A stretch of DNA of 64,000 nucleotides from Roseicyclus sp. (GCA_018401385.1 JAGYKZ010000002.1:1-64000), one strand, 5' to 3'; shown: positions 1-11,361, counted from the first letter of the stretch. Made by a program: numbers and translations. Notes: generated from the letters alone by a model not told the origin.

Positions 1-689
1 GCGCCGCAGGTGGTGTTAACCCCCAATTCCGCGCGCAAGCGGCGCACAAGGGTAAAGACCTGATGCCCTGCCGTGGCCATGGCGCCAATCGGCATGACCA
101 GAGGATCAACCACGATGTCATGCGCGGGAATGCCGTAATCCGCGGCGCGTTCCACGATTTTCTTTGCTACGGCAAAGCGCACATCAGGGTCTTCGGAAAT
201 GCCTGTGTCATCGTTGGAAATGGCGACCACAGGGACATTGTATTTCTTGACCAAGGGCAGAACCAATTCAAGGCGTTCCTCTTCGCCTGTGACCGAGTTC
301 AGAAGCGGGCGGCCCTTCGCAGCGGCCAGACCGTTTTCCAACGCGCCCGGCACGGAGCTGTCGATGCATAGCGGGCAATCTGTCACCTCTTGCACGCATT
401 CCACCAATGCCTGCATCAACATCGGCTCGACAAAGTTGTTATCGGCATAGCGCGCATCTTCGGCCATTTTATTGGAAAACACCGCGCCAGAATTGATATC
501 CAAAACGGTGGCACCCGCAGCGACCTGTGCGATGGCATCGGCCTGCACGCGCGAAAAATCGCCGCGCTCAAGCTCTTCGTTCAGGATTTTGCGCCCTGTC
601 GGGTTGATCCGTTCGCCAATCACGCAAAACGGCTCGTCAAAACCGATGACGGTGGTTTTGGTTTGGGATTCAATGATCGTGCGGGTCAT
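1..689 (-). CDS. Methyltetrahydrofolate:corrinoid methyltransferase (MtrH/pterin-binding family), runs off window
   Basis: Minus-strand translation MTRTIIESQTKTTVIGFDEPFCVIGERINPTGRKILNEELERGDFSRVQADAIAQVAAGATVLDINSGAVF... has the pterin-binding IGERINPTGRK and LDINSG motifs; open to the window edge. Confidence 0.85.
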   Translation of the reverse strand, partial: MTRTIIESQTKTTVIGFDEPFCVIGERINPTGRKILNEELERGDFSRVQADAIAQVAAGATVLDINSGAVFSNKMAEDARYADNNFVEPMLMQALVECVQEVTDCPLCIDSSVPGALENGLAAAKGRPLLNSVTGEEERLELVLPLVKKYNVPVVAISNDDTGISEDPDVRFAVAKKIVERAADYGIPAHDIVVDPLVMPIGAMATAGHQVFTLVRRLRAELGVNTTCG

Positions 690-695
690 TCTGGA

Positions 696-1619
696 TTATA
701 CTCCTTCAAGGGCAGGGCGCGTGGATGCGCCGCCATGGTCGATGGCCCATTGGGCATTTGTCTTGATCCCGCCAAGCGGGAAGAAATGGACGGATTCAAT
801 CCCGAAATCAGGGTTTGCGGCTTTATGCGCGGCCAGGTCTGCGATGATCTCATCTGGCTCGAACGGCAACAGCAGTTTCGTGACATCCTTGGCGCGTTTT
901 TGCAGCACCGATAGCGAGGGGCCAACACCGCAGGCAATTGCGAATTTGATCAGGGTCTGCAATTTTGCGGGGCCTGCAATGCCGATGTGAACGGGCAGAT
1001 CAATGCCTGCCGCTTGCAACGCATCGACCCATGCGATCACGGGCTTGGCCTCGAAGCAGAACTGGGTGGCAAGCGCCATTGTCGCATCCGTGCGCGCGGC
1101 AAAGGCCTGCTTCCAGCGCAAAGCCTCCATGACATTTGCATCGCCGCCATCGGGATCAATGTCGCGGTTGCCTTCGGGGTGGCCTGCAACGTGCAAGCGT
1201 TTGAAGCCCGCCTTGTCAAACAGCCCCGTTTCCAACAGCTGCATCGCGCTTTCAAACTCCCCATGCGCCTGTGGGATGCCGCCGGCCAAGATCAGGCCAG
1301 AGGTCACACCTGCCTCGCCCTGATACCGCATGATCCAATCGGACAGCGTGGCCGTGTCTTTGATGGAACGGGCGGGAAAATGCGGCATCACCTCAAACCC
1401 GTCCCGCGCCAGACGCGCGGCGGTGGCGACCATGTCGTCAATCTCGGTGCCGTCAATATGGGCGATATAGACGCGGGTGCCCTCGGGCAGCAGGGCGCGG
1501 AAATTTTCGACCTTCTCGGCGGTGCGCGGCATCACCTCGATTGAATAGCCTTGAAAGGCTGCAATCTGAGGAGTGGGGCGCGACAGGCGCGCTTGGTTTT
1601 TAAAGTTTAACAAGGCCAT
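696..1619 (-). CDS. Methylenetetrahydrofolate reductase-like (short MetF family)
   Basis: 307 aa ORF with EVMPRTAEK, HFPARS and AGGIPQAHGEFESAMQLLETG; adjacent to the MtrH-like gene. Confidence 0.8.
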   Translation of the reverse strand: MALLNFKNQARLSRPTPQIAAFQGYSIEVMPRTAEKVENFRALLPEGTRVYIAHIDGTEIDDMVATAARLARDGFEVMPHFPARSIKDTATLSDWIMRYQGEAGVTSGLILAGGIPQAHGEFESAMQLLETGLFDKAGFKRLHVAGHPEGNRDIDPDGGDANVMEALRWKQAFAARTDATMALATQFCFEAKPVIAWVDALQAAGIDLPVHIGIAGPAKLQTLIKFAIACGVGPSLSVLQKRAKDVTKLLLPFEPDEIIADLAAHKAANPDFGIESVHFFPLGGIKTNAQWAIDHGGASTRPALEGV

Positions 1620-1639
1620 GATTGATCCCTCACGCGCTC

Positions 1640-1990
1640 AAGGCTCATCGAACTTGCCTCGACCCCATCGCCCGCGATCAAACGCTGAGGCGGTCGATGT
1701 CATATTCGGCATCCAGACAGTCTGCATAGACGCGTGCGATATTGGCAGGATCGCCTTCGACTCCGCCTCCACCACGCCGGCCTTCACTCGGCGAGATAGG
1801 CGTCATCCTTGGCCCCGCTGTCTTGCAGCGGTCGGTAGCCTGCTCGAAACGCTCGGGCAAGGAGCAGTTTGGCTGCGGCGCGACCTTTGCCCACAATCAT
1901 GGGCCGGGATGTCGCATATTATACGTGACAGATGGCATGGGATGCGATTCGCTACCTCGTATGCGGCCGCCATATGGGCGCGGTACTTCG
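1640..1990 (-). pseudogene. Frameshifted small 'virulence factor' family (PF13769-like) gene
   Basis: Fragments in different minus frames, MIVGKGRAAAKLL / LPERFEQATDRCK / SGAKDDAYLAE / GDPANIARVYADCLDAEYDIDRL, read as one protein; the family commonly neighbours metF/mtrH genes in roseobacters (recall). Confidence 0.5.
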
Positions 1991-2194
1991 TGTGAGACTA
2001 ATTTCAGCCACTATTCAGCCCTGCTCAGCCTTATAGCTACCCCATAGCCAATACGTGCCTGCATTGCGAGTGCCCGAAGCCCCCAAAATTTTCATGAAGA
2101 TCATGTGCCAAAGCCCCCAGTTGGTCGCTCTGGTCGCGCGAAAGCAGTTGTCGCACCGCATTGTGGGCGCTACCATGCGCAGAGGAGGGGCGAA

Positions 2195-3387
2195 ATGGCC
2201 CGCAAACGCCGCAATTCAAATCGGAACACCCAAGCGGTGTCGGGCGAAAACGAATCGCAGATCATCGCCCCCACCGAAACGGGCAAGGGCGGCGTAAATT
2301 CTATGGCAAGCCAAAACCCGCCCCACACAAGCAGAAAAAGCCAGATCCTGCGGACCTATACGCCGCGCTGGATCTTGGCACAATTCCTGCCAGATGCTGA
2401 TTGCGCAACCCAAAGGCACGCATCTGCATATTGTCGATAGCTTCTCAAAATCCATTACGCTTGGGCGGGGTTGGAGGCTTCAGGGCGGCATCGCGCGCCT
2501 CCATGGCGCGGGCGATTGGGGCGTTGAAAATCTGTCAGCGCAAACTTGCGCAGCACCAAGTGCGCCATATGCGCATCGTGGCCACCGAGGCCTGCCGCCG
2601 CGCCAGCAATGGCGGTGAGTTTCTCAACCTTGTGAAGGAAGCGCGAAACAGGGCTTCAGATGGACATCATCAAGCCCGAGGAGGAGGCGCAACTGGCCGT
2701 GATCTCTGTGCGCCGCTTGTTTCAGCCAAAACCGAACAGCTGTTGGTGGTGGATATTGGCGGCGGTTCGACCGGGTGGTATGGATTGACCTCTCCCGCGT
2801 GGCCCCGTCCGAGCGCGCGCGCCATCATGCGCCTGCATCAAGGATTTGGTCAGGAGGAAACCATTTTCCCTCGCGCGAAAGTGGTGGATTGGATTTCGGT
2901 GCCACTCGGTGTGGCCACGTTGAAAGACCTTTATGACGATGTCGAAGATGACGGCGCACGGTTTGCGCTTATGTCGTGGTATTTCGAGGAACAATTGGCC
3001 AAGTTTTCACCCTATGTCGATGCCGCAGATCAGGCGCGCGAAGGGTTTCAGATCATTGGCACCTCTGGCACGGTCACGACTGTGGCCGCCAGCCATCTGG
3101 GTCTGAAACGCTATGATCGCAACAAGGTTGACGGTCTGCGCATGACATCCGACCAGATTGATACGGTGATCCAAACCTATCTCGCCTTGGGGCCAGAGGG
3201 GCGGCGCAATGATCCGCGCATCGGACGGGATCGGCACAGTTTGATCATGTCTGGTTCGGCGATTTTGCAGGCGCTGTTGCGCGCATGGCCGACTGATCGT
3301 TTGTCGGTCGCGGATCGTGGCCTGCGCGAGGGGCTGCTTTATGCACAAATGTGCCGCGATGGGGTGATGGAGGACGGGCTGCTCTGA
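2195..3387 (+). pseudogene. Ppx/GppA-family exopolyphosphatase, several frameshifts
   Basis: Starts MARKRRNSNRN (SD agaggagggg). Pieces in three frames: DLYAALDLGT / CQMLIAQPKGTHLHIVDSFSKSITLG / MRIVATEACRRASNG / LLVVDIGGGST / FQIIGTSGTVTTVAASHLGLKRYDR...DRGLREGLLYAQM. Confidence 0.75.
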
Positions 3388-3406
3388 CAGCCCGCCCTGA
3401 TAGGGT

Positions 3407-4398
3407 CTAGGCTGCGTCCAGCTCCAATCGCACCAAAGTCTGGTTCAACAGCATATAGGCAATCTCGCCAAAGGTCATCGGGCCAGTGAACCCCGCGACC
3501 TGCTTGCCTTCCATCTCACCATAAAGATAGTTGAGGATGCAGTTGCAGCTGTAATTCGTGCCTGTGATCTTGCCCTCCAACTGGGCCGCAAAGGCTTGGG
3601 CGCAATCCTCGGGCAGGGCAGCGGCGGGGCGATAGACCACGCCCTCCTGCACAGGGGCGTAGAAGCTGACCTCGCCCGCCTCAGCATCCACCGATTTGAT
3701 CGACACATTGAGATGCGCGCCACCGTAATTGGCAATCAAGGGCAGGCGGGTGTCGCGGCTATGCGCGCGCAAGTATTCCGCCAGATTGCGCTTTTCGCCA
3801 TTAATCACCGCATCGCGCATCACAAATCCTGATTGCTCGAAAATGATGTTGGTGGCCGTGTCCCCCGCCTGTTCAAAGATATTCACAATATCAAGGCGCG
3901 GGGACAGCTTCGCGGCAAAATGCAAATGCATCACCACCGCGGCATCCTCTAAGGATTGCCCCGTGGCACCGTTGAAGACGATGGCGCGGTCTTGACCGAT
4001 CCGCTCAAGCGCCGTGCCTGCCACCCAACCCATCAAGGGTTGCCCGAACAATGCGGGGTTTTGCGGTGCTTCAATGGCAAAGCGTTCATGCGTTTGGCTG
4101 AAAGCGGGGATCAAGATCAGGCTGGCCCCGCCATCGGCATAGCCCGTGGCGATTGTGTCCAGATCATCGGGGGCAATCACGCGGATATCTGCCCCTTCGG
4201 CCGCGTCAAAACCAGTGCAGAACAGGCGGTTTTCGATTTTTGCGCCGCCCGTCTCGGTCACAAAATAATGGCTGCTGCCGCCGGTCAATTGCCTTTGGGC
4301 AATTGCGCCAGATAGGCGGGATGGCCCGCAATGATGAGAATTTCCCCTGATAGAATGCGCGCGGATGCGTCCTCAAGGCTTAAAACTTCGTTTTTCAT
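3407..4398 (-). CDS. Uncharacterised DUF6976-like protein, one apparent frameshift near 4288
   Basis: Upstream frame MKNEVLSLEDASARILSGEILIIAGHPAYLAQLPKGN joins TGGSSHYFVTETGGAKIENRLFCTGFDAAEG... if one G is added (AATTGACC to AATTGGACC gives GNWTGGSS). Confidence 0.55.
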
Positions 4399-4410
4399 GT
4401 CATTTCATCC

Positions 4411-4620
4411 TTATGAACGGGTCAGTTTCGCCAGATCATCGGCGGCAAAGGCATTGGCTTTGGCAAAATCGCTCAATTCCGCAATTTTCGCGTTGAGAAG
4501 CGCAGGGGTGTTTCGGATTTCGATGCGCAAACGACCGATCAAGATGCGCGTGGCCAGTGAGGCTTGGGAAAGATCCTGATCGGATTGGATCACCCCCGCA
4601 AGAAAGCTGTGTGACAACAT
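4411..4620 (-). CDS. Small hypothetical protein
   Basis: 69 aa MLSHSFLAGVIQSDQDLSQASLATRILIGRLRIEIRNTPALLNAKIAELSDFAKANAFAADDLAKLTRS just upstream of the DUF6976-like gene. Confidence 0.35.
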   Translation of the reverse strand: MLSHSFLAGVIQSDQDLSQASLATRILIGRLRIEIRNTPALLNAKIAELSDFAKANAFAADDLAKLTRS

Positions 4621-4788
4621 TAAGTCTGGTTCCGTTTTGATATGGGGCATGGCCCCTTGGTGATGTTCGCGCATCTTTGGAAACGGCAAGGCGCGGGCGC
4701 GGCTTAGGGAGGAGGGCCGCTTTGTCGCACAAAAAACGCGCCGCATTGCTACGGCGCGTTCAAGGCAAACGATGATATTGGCGGGGGT

Positions 4789-6003
4789 TTAGCCCCCCAA
4801 AGCCCTGTTCAGGTTTTCATCAATTTTCTCAAGGAAGCCTTGCGTGGTCAGCCATTTCTGGTCTGGCCCCACCAAAAGCGCCAAATCCTTGGTCATGAAC
4901 CCTGCCTCAACCGTATCGACCACGGTTTTCTCAAGGGTCTGCGCAAAGCGCATCAGCCCGTCATTGCCATCGAGTTTTGCGCGATGCTTCAGCCCGCCTG
5001 TCCACGCATAGATGGAGGCAACGGAGTTGGTCGATGTGGCCTCGCCCTTTTGGTGCTGGCGGTAATGGCGCGTCACCGTGCCATGTGCGGCCTCGGATTC
5101 CACGATTTTGCCATCGGGCGTCATCAAAATCGATGTCATCAACCCAAGTGAGCCAAACCCTTGGGCCACCGTGTCGGATTGCACATCGCCATCATAATTC
5201 TTGCAGGCCCACACATAGCCGCCCGACCATTTCAGGGATGAGGCCACCATGTCGTCAATCAAGCGATGTTCATACCAGATTTTCTTTTCCTCAAAGGCCG
5301 CGCGGAATTCTTCGTCATAGACCTGTTGGAACAGATCCTTGAAGCGGCCATCATAGGCCTTGAGAATGGTGTTCTTGGTCGAAAGATAGACGGGCCAGCC
5401 CAAATTCAGCCCGTAATTCAAACTGGCACGGGCGAAATCGATGATGGATTGATCAAGGTTATACATCCCCATCGCCACCCCTGCGGCAGGGGCGTCAAAC
5501 AGCTCATGTTCAATCTCGGTGCCATCCTCCCCCACGAATTTCATCGTAAGCTTGCCCTTGCCAGGGAAGCGGAAATCCGTGGCGCGGTATTGATCACCAT
5601 AGGCGTGCCGCCCCACAACGATGGGTTTCGTCCAACCGGGCACAAGGCGGGGCACGTTTTTGCAGATGATCGGCTGGCGGAAAATCACCCCGCCCAGAAT
5701 GTTGCGGATGGTGCCATTGGGGCTGCGATACATTCGTTTGAGGCCAAATTCCTCCACCCGCGCCTCATCGGGCGTGATGGTCGCGCATTTCACGGCGACG
5801 CCAACCTCGCGGGTCTTTTCGGCTGCGGCAACGGTGATTGCATCATCGGTGCGGTCGCGTTCTTCGATGCCCAGATCATAATAGAGCAGATCGATATCCA
5901 AATAGGGCAGGATCAGCTTTTCCTTTATGAACGACCAGATGATGCGGGTCATCTCATCGCCATCCATATCAACGATGGGGTTTTCAACTTTGATCTTGGT
6001 CAT
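4789..6003 (-). CDS. icd: NADP-dependent isocitrate dehydrogenase
   Basis: [23 protein letters not shown]...[14 protein letters not shown]...; eukaryotic-type NADP-IDH signature, full length. Confidence 0.95.
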   Translation of the reverse strand: MTKIKVENPIVDMDGDEMTRIIWSFIKEKLILPYLDIDLLYYDLGIEERDRTDDAITVAAAEKTREVGVAVKCATITPDEARVEEFGLKRMYRSPNGTIRNILGGVIFRQPIICKNVPRLVPGWTKPIVVGRHAYGDQYRATDFRFPGKGKLTMKFVGEDGTEIEHELFDAPAAGVAMGMYNLDQSIIDFARASLNYGLNLGWPVYLSTKNTILKAYDGRFKDLFQQVYDEEFRAAFEEKKIWYEHRLIDDMVASSLKWSGGYVWACKNYDGDVQSDTVAQGFGSLGLMTSILMTPDGKIVESEAAHGTVTRHYRQHQKGEATSTNSVASIYAWTGGLKHRAKLDGNDGLMRFAQTLEKTVVDTVEAGFMTKDLALLVGPDQKWLTTQGFLEKIDENLNRALGG

Positions 6004-6105
6004 GATGCGCAGCCTCAGAAACAGGACGAAATACGCCGCCTGACATAGCAAATCTGCGCGGATTCGCAAGAACTGTATGCCGTTGTATACAGATTTATGG
6101 ACGTG

Positions 6106-6330
6106 TTAAGGTGTGCCTTGCCTACGTTTTTGGCGCAAAAGATCGTAGCCGCGCTTTTCTGCCATCCGCATTCGAATGGCGGTTCGCAGCGCCTCCTCAA
6201 CCGTGGGGGACAGCGCGCCGATGGTTTGGCACAGCTCATCGGTCAGGCGTTCGTCCCCTGTCTCCTCGGCCACGCGCAAGGCTTCTTGGGCCAAAGCATC
6301 CGCGATTTCCTCGGCCAGACGCGTGCTCAT
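6106..6330 (-). CDS. Small conserved hypothetical protein
   Basis: 74 aa MSTRLAEEIADALAQEALRVAEETGDERLTDELCQTIGALSPTVEEALRTAIRMRMAEKRG; 4 bp from the next gene. Confidence 0.5.
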   Translation of the reverse strand: MSTRLAEEIADALAQEALRVAEETGDERLTDELCQTIGALSPTVEEALRTAIRMRMAEKRGYDLLRQKRRQGTP

Positions 6331-6334
6331 GGGA

Positions 6335-6994
6335 TTACCGTGTGTTCTCGGTCAGGCGGCGTTTGACATAGGCCTTGACCATGTCGATCATCGGGTTCAT
6401 CTGGCTTTCTTCATCCTCGAAGAAATGCCCTGCACCCTCCATCTCCTCATGGGTGATGGTGATCCCTTTCTGTTCGTGCAGCTTATCGACCAAGATGCGG
6501 GTATCTTGCGGTTTGGCCACGCGATCCGCCGTGCCATTGACGATCAAGCCCGATGCAGGGCAGGGCGCAAGGAAGCTGAAATCATACATATTCGCGGGCG
6601 GTGCGACCGAGATGAACCCAGTGATCTCGGGCCGCCGCATCAGCAGCTGCATCCCGATCCATGCGCCAAAAGAAAACCCCGCCACCCAGCAATGTTTGGA
6701 ATTGGGGTTCAGCGTTTGCAGATAATCCAAGGCGGATGCCGCATCGGACAATTCGCCCTGACCCTGATCATATTCCCCCTGGCTGCGGCCCACGCCACGG
6801 AAATTGAACCGCAACACGGTGAAGCCCAGATTATAAAACGCGTAGTGCAGATTATAGACCACACGGTTGTTCATCGTGCCACCAAATTGCGGATGGGGAT
6901 GCAGCACGATGGCAATCGGGGCATCTTTTGCCTTTTGTGGATGATAGCGCCCTTCTAGACGGCCCTCTGGACCTTGGAATATCACCTCAGGCAT
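6335..6994 (-). CDS. Alpha/beta hydrolase
   Basis: 219 aa with HPHPQFGGTMNNRVV, RFNFRGVGRSQG, GFSFGAWIG, and catalytic-type D and H (NGTADRV, GAGHFF). Confidence 0.8.
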   Translation of the reverse strand: MPEVIFQGPEGRLEGRYHPQKAKDAPIAIVLHPHPQFGGTMNNRVVYNLHYAFYNLGFTVLRFNFRGVGRSQGEYDQGQGELSDAASALDYLQTLNPNSKHCWVAGFSFGAWIGMQLLMRRPEITGFISVAPPANMYDFSFLAPCPASGLIVNGTADRVAKPQDTRILVDKLHEQKGITITHEEMEGAGHFFEDEESQMNPMIDMVKAYVKRRLTENTR

Positions 6995-7034
6995 ATATGT
7001 CCCCTCACATCTTTATGGCGATCTCTCGGCACGC

Positions 7035-7063
7035 TTGACCTGCCTAATCGCGCTACCTAGAAC
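7035..7063 (+). promoter_or_regulatory. Candidate sigma70 promoter for the iscR-suf operon
   Basis: TTGACC - 17 nt - TAGAAC, about 170 bp upstream of the iscR start. Confidence 0.4.
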
Positions 7064-7235
7064 CTGTGTCACCGCGTGGCTGAAACGCGGCCGCCGCTGC
7101 GGGTTTTTATTTTGCGCCTTTGCGCCTCGCACAGTTAAGCGTGACGGATCAAAAGGTCAATCATGCGCTGTAGAATGGAGCACGCAAATGGCTTGGATTT
7201 GGCTTTGGATGACACCTGCAGGTGAGGAGGCGCGC

Positions 7236-7697
7236 ATGAAACTCAGCACCAAAGGACGCTACGCGATGGTGGCCATGGCCGATCTTGCCTTACAGGCCGA
7301 GGGCGAGATGACCTCACTGGCCGATATTGCCAAACGGCGGCAGGATCTTTCGCTGCCCTACCTGGAGCAGCTCTTCGTGCGATTGCGCCGCGAAGGTTGA
7401 AGGGTCTCCGTGCGGGGGCCGGGCGGCGGCCACAGGCTTGCCAAGCCCGCGGCAGAGATTCGCGTTGTCGAGATTTTCTCAGCGGTGGAGAAACCGTCTC
7501 AGCCATGCATAAAGGGGCGGGCGCGTCAGGCGGTATGTCGGGCAGCCGCGCACAACATGACCAACCGCCTGTGGGAAAGCCTGAGCGCCCATGTCATGTC
7601 TATCTGCACCAGACACGGCTGTCGGATGTGATCCGCAATGATCTGACCCCCATGCCCCGCTGTGCCGACCCTCTTTACCGTGGTGGATGGGGCCTGA
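7236..7697 (+). pseudogene. iscR: Rrf2-family regulator IscR, frameshifted around 7395
   Basis: MKLSTKGRYAMVAMADLALQAEGEMTSLADIAKRRQDLSLPYLEQLFVRLRREG then GVRGPGGGHRLAKPAAEIRVVEIFSAVE and YLHQTRLSDVIRNDLTP in other frames; ends TGATG overlapping the next start. Confidence 0.75.
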
Positions 7698-8736
7698 TGG
7701 GGCGCGTCTATCTGGATCACAACGCCACAATGCCGCTCAGGCCAGAGGCGCGCGATGCGATGATCGCTGCAGTGGATGTGGCGGGGAAACCCCTCATCCG
7801 TGCATCAAGAGGGAGCGCGCAGCAAAGCGCTGATGGAGCGCGCGCGGCCAGATCGCGGCGGCCATCGGCGCGCGGGCGGCGGATATTGTCTTTGTCTCTG
7901 GGGCGACCGGCCGCCGCGCTTGCCCTGTCTGGGCGGGGTCTCAAGGGGGCGCGATCGAACATGAGGCCGTGCGTGCATGGATCACTGACGAGCTGCCCGT
8001 GGATGGGCAGGGCCATGTCACCGTCACAGACCCACAAAACACCACATTGCAACTGGCCAATTCTGAGACGGGATCATCCAAGACCTGCCCGCGGGTTTGG
8101 CAGCTGTCTCGGACTGGACCCAAGGCTTTGGCAAATTGCCCTTGGCCTTTGATTGGTCGAAGTCGATATGGCGTTTATCTCGGCGCATAAAATCGGCGGC
8201 CCCAGAGATCGGTGCGCTGATTTTGCGGCGCAGATTGGATGTTACGGCGCAAATTCGCGGTGGCGGGCAGGAAATGGGGCAGCCGTCTGGGAACAGAAAA
8301 TTTGATTGGCATTGCAGGATTTGGTGGTGCGGCGCAGGCGGCCATACAAGATATTGAAAACGGCTTGCCGAAAAGACTGGAAAAACTTAGAAATATTCTA
8401 GAAAAGACACTGGAAGATCGCGCGAAAGAGACTATTTTTGTCGGGAAAGAAGTCTCACGGCTTTCCAACACCAGCCTGATGGTCACGGAAGGGTGGAAAG
8501 GGGAAAGCCAAGTGATGGCGATGGATCTGGCTGGTTTCGCGATATCCGCGGGGTCGGCCTGTTCCAGTGGCAAGGTCAAATCCAGCGCCGTGTTACAGGC
8601 GATGGGTCTGTCCCCCCAAATGGCCGGATGCGCGATCCGGGTCTCTTTGGGGCCAGATACGCAGGAGGCCGATGTTTTGGCCTTCGCGGATGCTTGGGCC
8701 AGCGCCTATGATCGGCGCAAGGCGCGGGCAGGGTAA
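7697..8736 (+). pseudogene. Class-V aminotransferase / cysteine desulfurase (IscS/NifS-like), several frameshifts
   Basis: MGRVYLDHNATMPLRPEARDAMIAAV, GNPSSVHQEGARSKALMERAR, ADIVFVSGAT and a C-terminal frame RLGTENLIGIAGFGGAAQAA...[21 protein letters not shown]. Confidence 0.75.
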
Positions 8737-8845
8737 ACAGCCAAGGGGTTTTGCGCCGTGCAATCGGTCCCTTGGCGCTGATGTAAACGCCAAGGGGTGG
8801 GGGACGAATGTCCAAGCCCATCAGGAAGAAACAGGAGGGGATCCC

Positions 8846-10363
8846 ATGACCGCACTCGACAGCGATATCCGCGAAGGTGTCGATCGCGAGACCGTTGAAA
8901 CCGTCAAGGCAATGGGTGGCGCATATAAATACGGTTGGGAAACCGATATTGAGATGGAATTCGCGCCCAAGGGCCTGAATGAAGACATCGTGCGCCTCAT
9001 CTCCGAGAAGAACAACGAGCCGAAATGGATGCTAGATTGGCGTCTGCAAGCGTTTAAACGCTGGAAGCAGATGGCCGAGCCTGATTGGGCGATGCTGAAT
9101 TACACGGCGATTGATTACCAAGATCAATATTATTACGCCAAACCCAAAAGCATGGCGGAAAAACCCAAAAGCCTGGATGAGGTCGATCCAAAGCTTCTGG
9201 CGACCTATGAAAAACTCGGCATCCCGCTGAAGGAACAGATGTTGCTTGCGGGGGTGGAGGGCGCAGATGCCGAAGCAGCGCCGCGCAAGGTTGCGGTGGA
9301 TGCCGTGTTTGACAGCGTCTCGGTCGGCACGACTTTTCAGGATGAATTGGAAAAGGCAGGGGTGATCTTCTGCTCCATGTCCGAGGCGATTCAGAAGCAT
9401 CCTGAATTGGTGAAAAAATATCTCGGATCGGTCGTGCCCATCTCGGATAATTTCTTTGCCACGTTGAACTCGGCTGTGTTTTCGGATGGCTCCTTCGTTT
9501 ATGTGCCGCCGGGTGTGCGCTGTCCGATGGAATTGTCCACCTATTTCCGCATCAATGCTGAAAATACGGGCCAGTTTGAGCGCACGCTGATCATCGTGGA
9601 TAAAGAGGCCTATGTGTCCTATCTTGAGGGCTGCACCGCCCCGATGCGCGACACGCACCAACTTCACGCCGCAGTGGTGGAATTGGTCGCCCATGATGAT
9701 GCCGAGATCAAATATTCCACCGTGCAAAATTGGTATCCGGGGGACGAAAACGGCAAGGGTGGGATTTATAATTTCGTGACCAAACGCGCCGATTGTCGTG
9801 GGGATCGCTCCAAGGTGATGTGGACCCAAGTGGAGACAGGCTCCGCGATTACGTGGAAATACCCGTCCTGCATCCTGCGCGGTGATGATAGTCAGGGGGA
9901 GTTTTATTCCATCGCCATCGCCAACAATGCGCAGCAGGCCGATACGGGCACCAAGATGATCCATTTGGGCAAAAACACCAAATCGCGGATTGTCTCCAAA
10001 GGCATCAGCGCGGGGCGCGCGCAAAACACCTATCGCGGTCAGGTGTCTATGCACCCCAAGGCGAAAAACAGCCGCAATTACACGCAATGCGACAGTTTGC
10101 TGATTGGCGATAAATGCGGCGCACATACCGTGCCCTATATCGAGGTGAAGAACAATTCCAGCCGGGTGGAGCATGAGGCAACCACATCCAAGGTGGATGA
10201 CGACCAACTGTTCTATTGCCGTTCGCGCGGCATGGACGAGGAAGAAGCGGTAGCGTTGGTCGTCAACGGCTTCTGCCGCGAGGTGTTGCAGGCGTTGCCC
10301 ATGGAATTTGCGATGGAAGCGCAGCAATTGGTTGCAATCAGTCTGGAGGGGAGTGTTGGATGA
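8846..10363 (+). CDS. sufB: Fe-S cluster assembly scaffold SufB
   Basis: [67 protein letters not shown]...; textbook SufB. ATG at 8846 after AGGAGG. Confidence 0.95.
   Translation: MTALDSDIREGVDRETVETVKAMGGAYKYGWETDIEMEFAPKGLNEDIVRLISEKNNEPKWMLDWRLQAFKRWKQMAEPDWAMLNYTAIDYQDQYYYAKPKSMAEKPKSLDEVDPKLLATYEKLGIPLKEQMLLAGVEGADAEAAPRKVAVDAVFDSVSVGTTFQDELEKAGVIFCSMSEAIQKHPELVKKYLGSVVPISDNFFATLNSAVFSDGSFVYVPPGVRCPMELSTYFRINAENTGQFERTLIIVDKEAYVSYLEGCTAPMRDTHQLHAAVVELVAHDDAEIKYSTVQNWYPGDENGKGGIYNFVTKRADCRGDRSKVMWTQVETGSAITWKYPSCILRGDDSQGEFYSIAIANNAQQADTGTKMIHLGKNTKSRIVSKGISAGRAQNTYRGQVSMHPKAKNSRNYTQCDSLLIGDKCGAHTVPYIEVKNNSSRVEHEATTSKVDDDQLFYCRSRGMDEEEAVALVVNGFCREVLQALPMEFAMEAQQLVAISLEGSVG
10334..10359 (+). 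repeat. Direct repeat copy 1 (3' end of sufB)
   Basis: gcaatcagtctggaggggagtgttgg; 24/26 identical to 11362-11387. Confidence 0.85.
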
Positions 10364-10426
10364 TATTCACCAAACCGTTCGACTGCGCAGAGCAAACAAC
10401 GTCATTTTGGTCCAGAGGGGGCTAAG

Positions 10427-11320
10427 ATGGGCGCGGGTTTTGCTGTGGAACGCACGAAATATCTGAGCGATACGCTCAAACCCACGCGTTTGACGCGGGT
10501 GGTGGATATTGGTGCGAACCCGCTTGGCGATACGCCATACAAGGGGCTTTTGGATCACGGGTTTTGCGATGTTTGGGGGTTTGAGCCAAACGGGGCGGCT
10601 TATGATGCCTTGGTTGCGGCGAAAGGCCCCCATGAGCACTATCTTCCCTATGCCATCGGCGATGGGGGAACAGCGGAATTCAAAATCTGTCGTCATTCCG
10701 GGTTTAGCTCGCTTTTGACCCCCAATCGTCATACGCTTGATGGGCTTGGCCGTTGGCATGATGCCACCGCAATCTCGCAGCGCGTTGTGGTTCAAACCAG
10801 CCGCCTTGACGATGTCGCGGACCTCCCAGAGTTTGATCTGCTGAAAATCGACATTCAGGGCGGTGAATTGGACGTGTTTCAATCGGGCACGCAGAAATTG
10901 CGCCGTGCGATTGCGATCATCAGCGAAGTGGCCATGATCCCGCTTTATGTCGGGCAGCCCTTGATTGACGCGCAGATGTCCTTTTTGCGCAGCATCGGAT
11001 TTGAGTTTCACAGGTTCTCGGAAATCCATCCACAAGCCTTTTTGAGCAAATTTGGCCACCGCATTCGGATGCGACCCTATCAAAGCCAATGGGTGGATGC
11101 TGACGCGGTTTTCGTGCGGTCTGTTTTGGCGCTGCGCGATCTAGATACAGAGCAGCTCAAACACTTGGCTATTTTGTCGGATGGGGTGTTTGCATCCCAA
11201 GATTTGACCTTGGCCATTCTGGCCGTTTTGGTTGAGCGTGGCTGCTTGGATGCGGCTGTGGTGCATGGTTATGCCGATCAATTGCCGCATTCAGTGTCAA
11301 GGGAGCAGGCAAAGGCATGA
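10427..11320 (+). CDS. FkbM-family methyltransferase
   Basis: 297 aa: VVDIGANPLGDTPYKGLLDHGFCDVWGFEPN...LLKIDIQGGELDVFQSG...IISEVAMIPLY; FkbM-like SAM methyltransferase motifs. Confidence 0.8.
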   Translation: MGAGFAVERTKYLSDTLKPTRLTRVVDIGANPLGDTPYKGLLDHGFCDVWGFEPNGAAYDALVAAKGPHEHYLPYAIGDGGTAEFKICRHSGFSSLLTPNRHTLDGLGRWHDATAISQRVVVQTSRLDDVADLPEFDLLKIDIQGGELDVFQSGTQKLRRAIAIISEVAMIPLYVGQPLIDAQMSFLRSIGFEFHRFSEIHPQAFLSKFGHRIRMRPYQSQWVDADAVFVRSVLALRDLDTEQLKHLAILSDGVFASQDLTLAILAVLVERGCLDAAVVHGYADQLPHSVSREQAKA

Positions 11321-11361
11321 TGCAAAAAGAACACTTTGATTATGCGCTCTATGGGAGTGCA

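Noticed and set aside
9032-10327. 431-aa minus-strand ORF opposite sufB
   Set aside because: Mirror of a highly conserved sufB; no family features.
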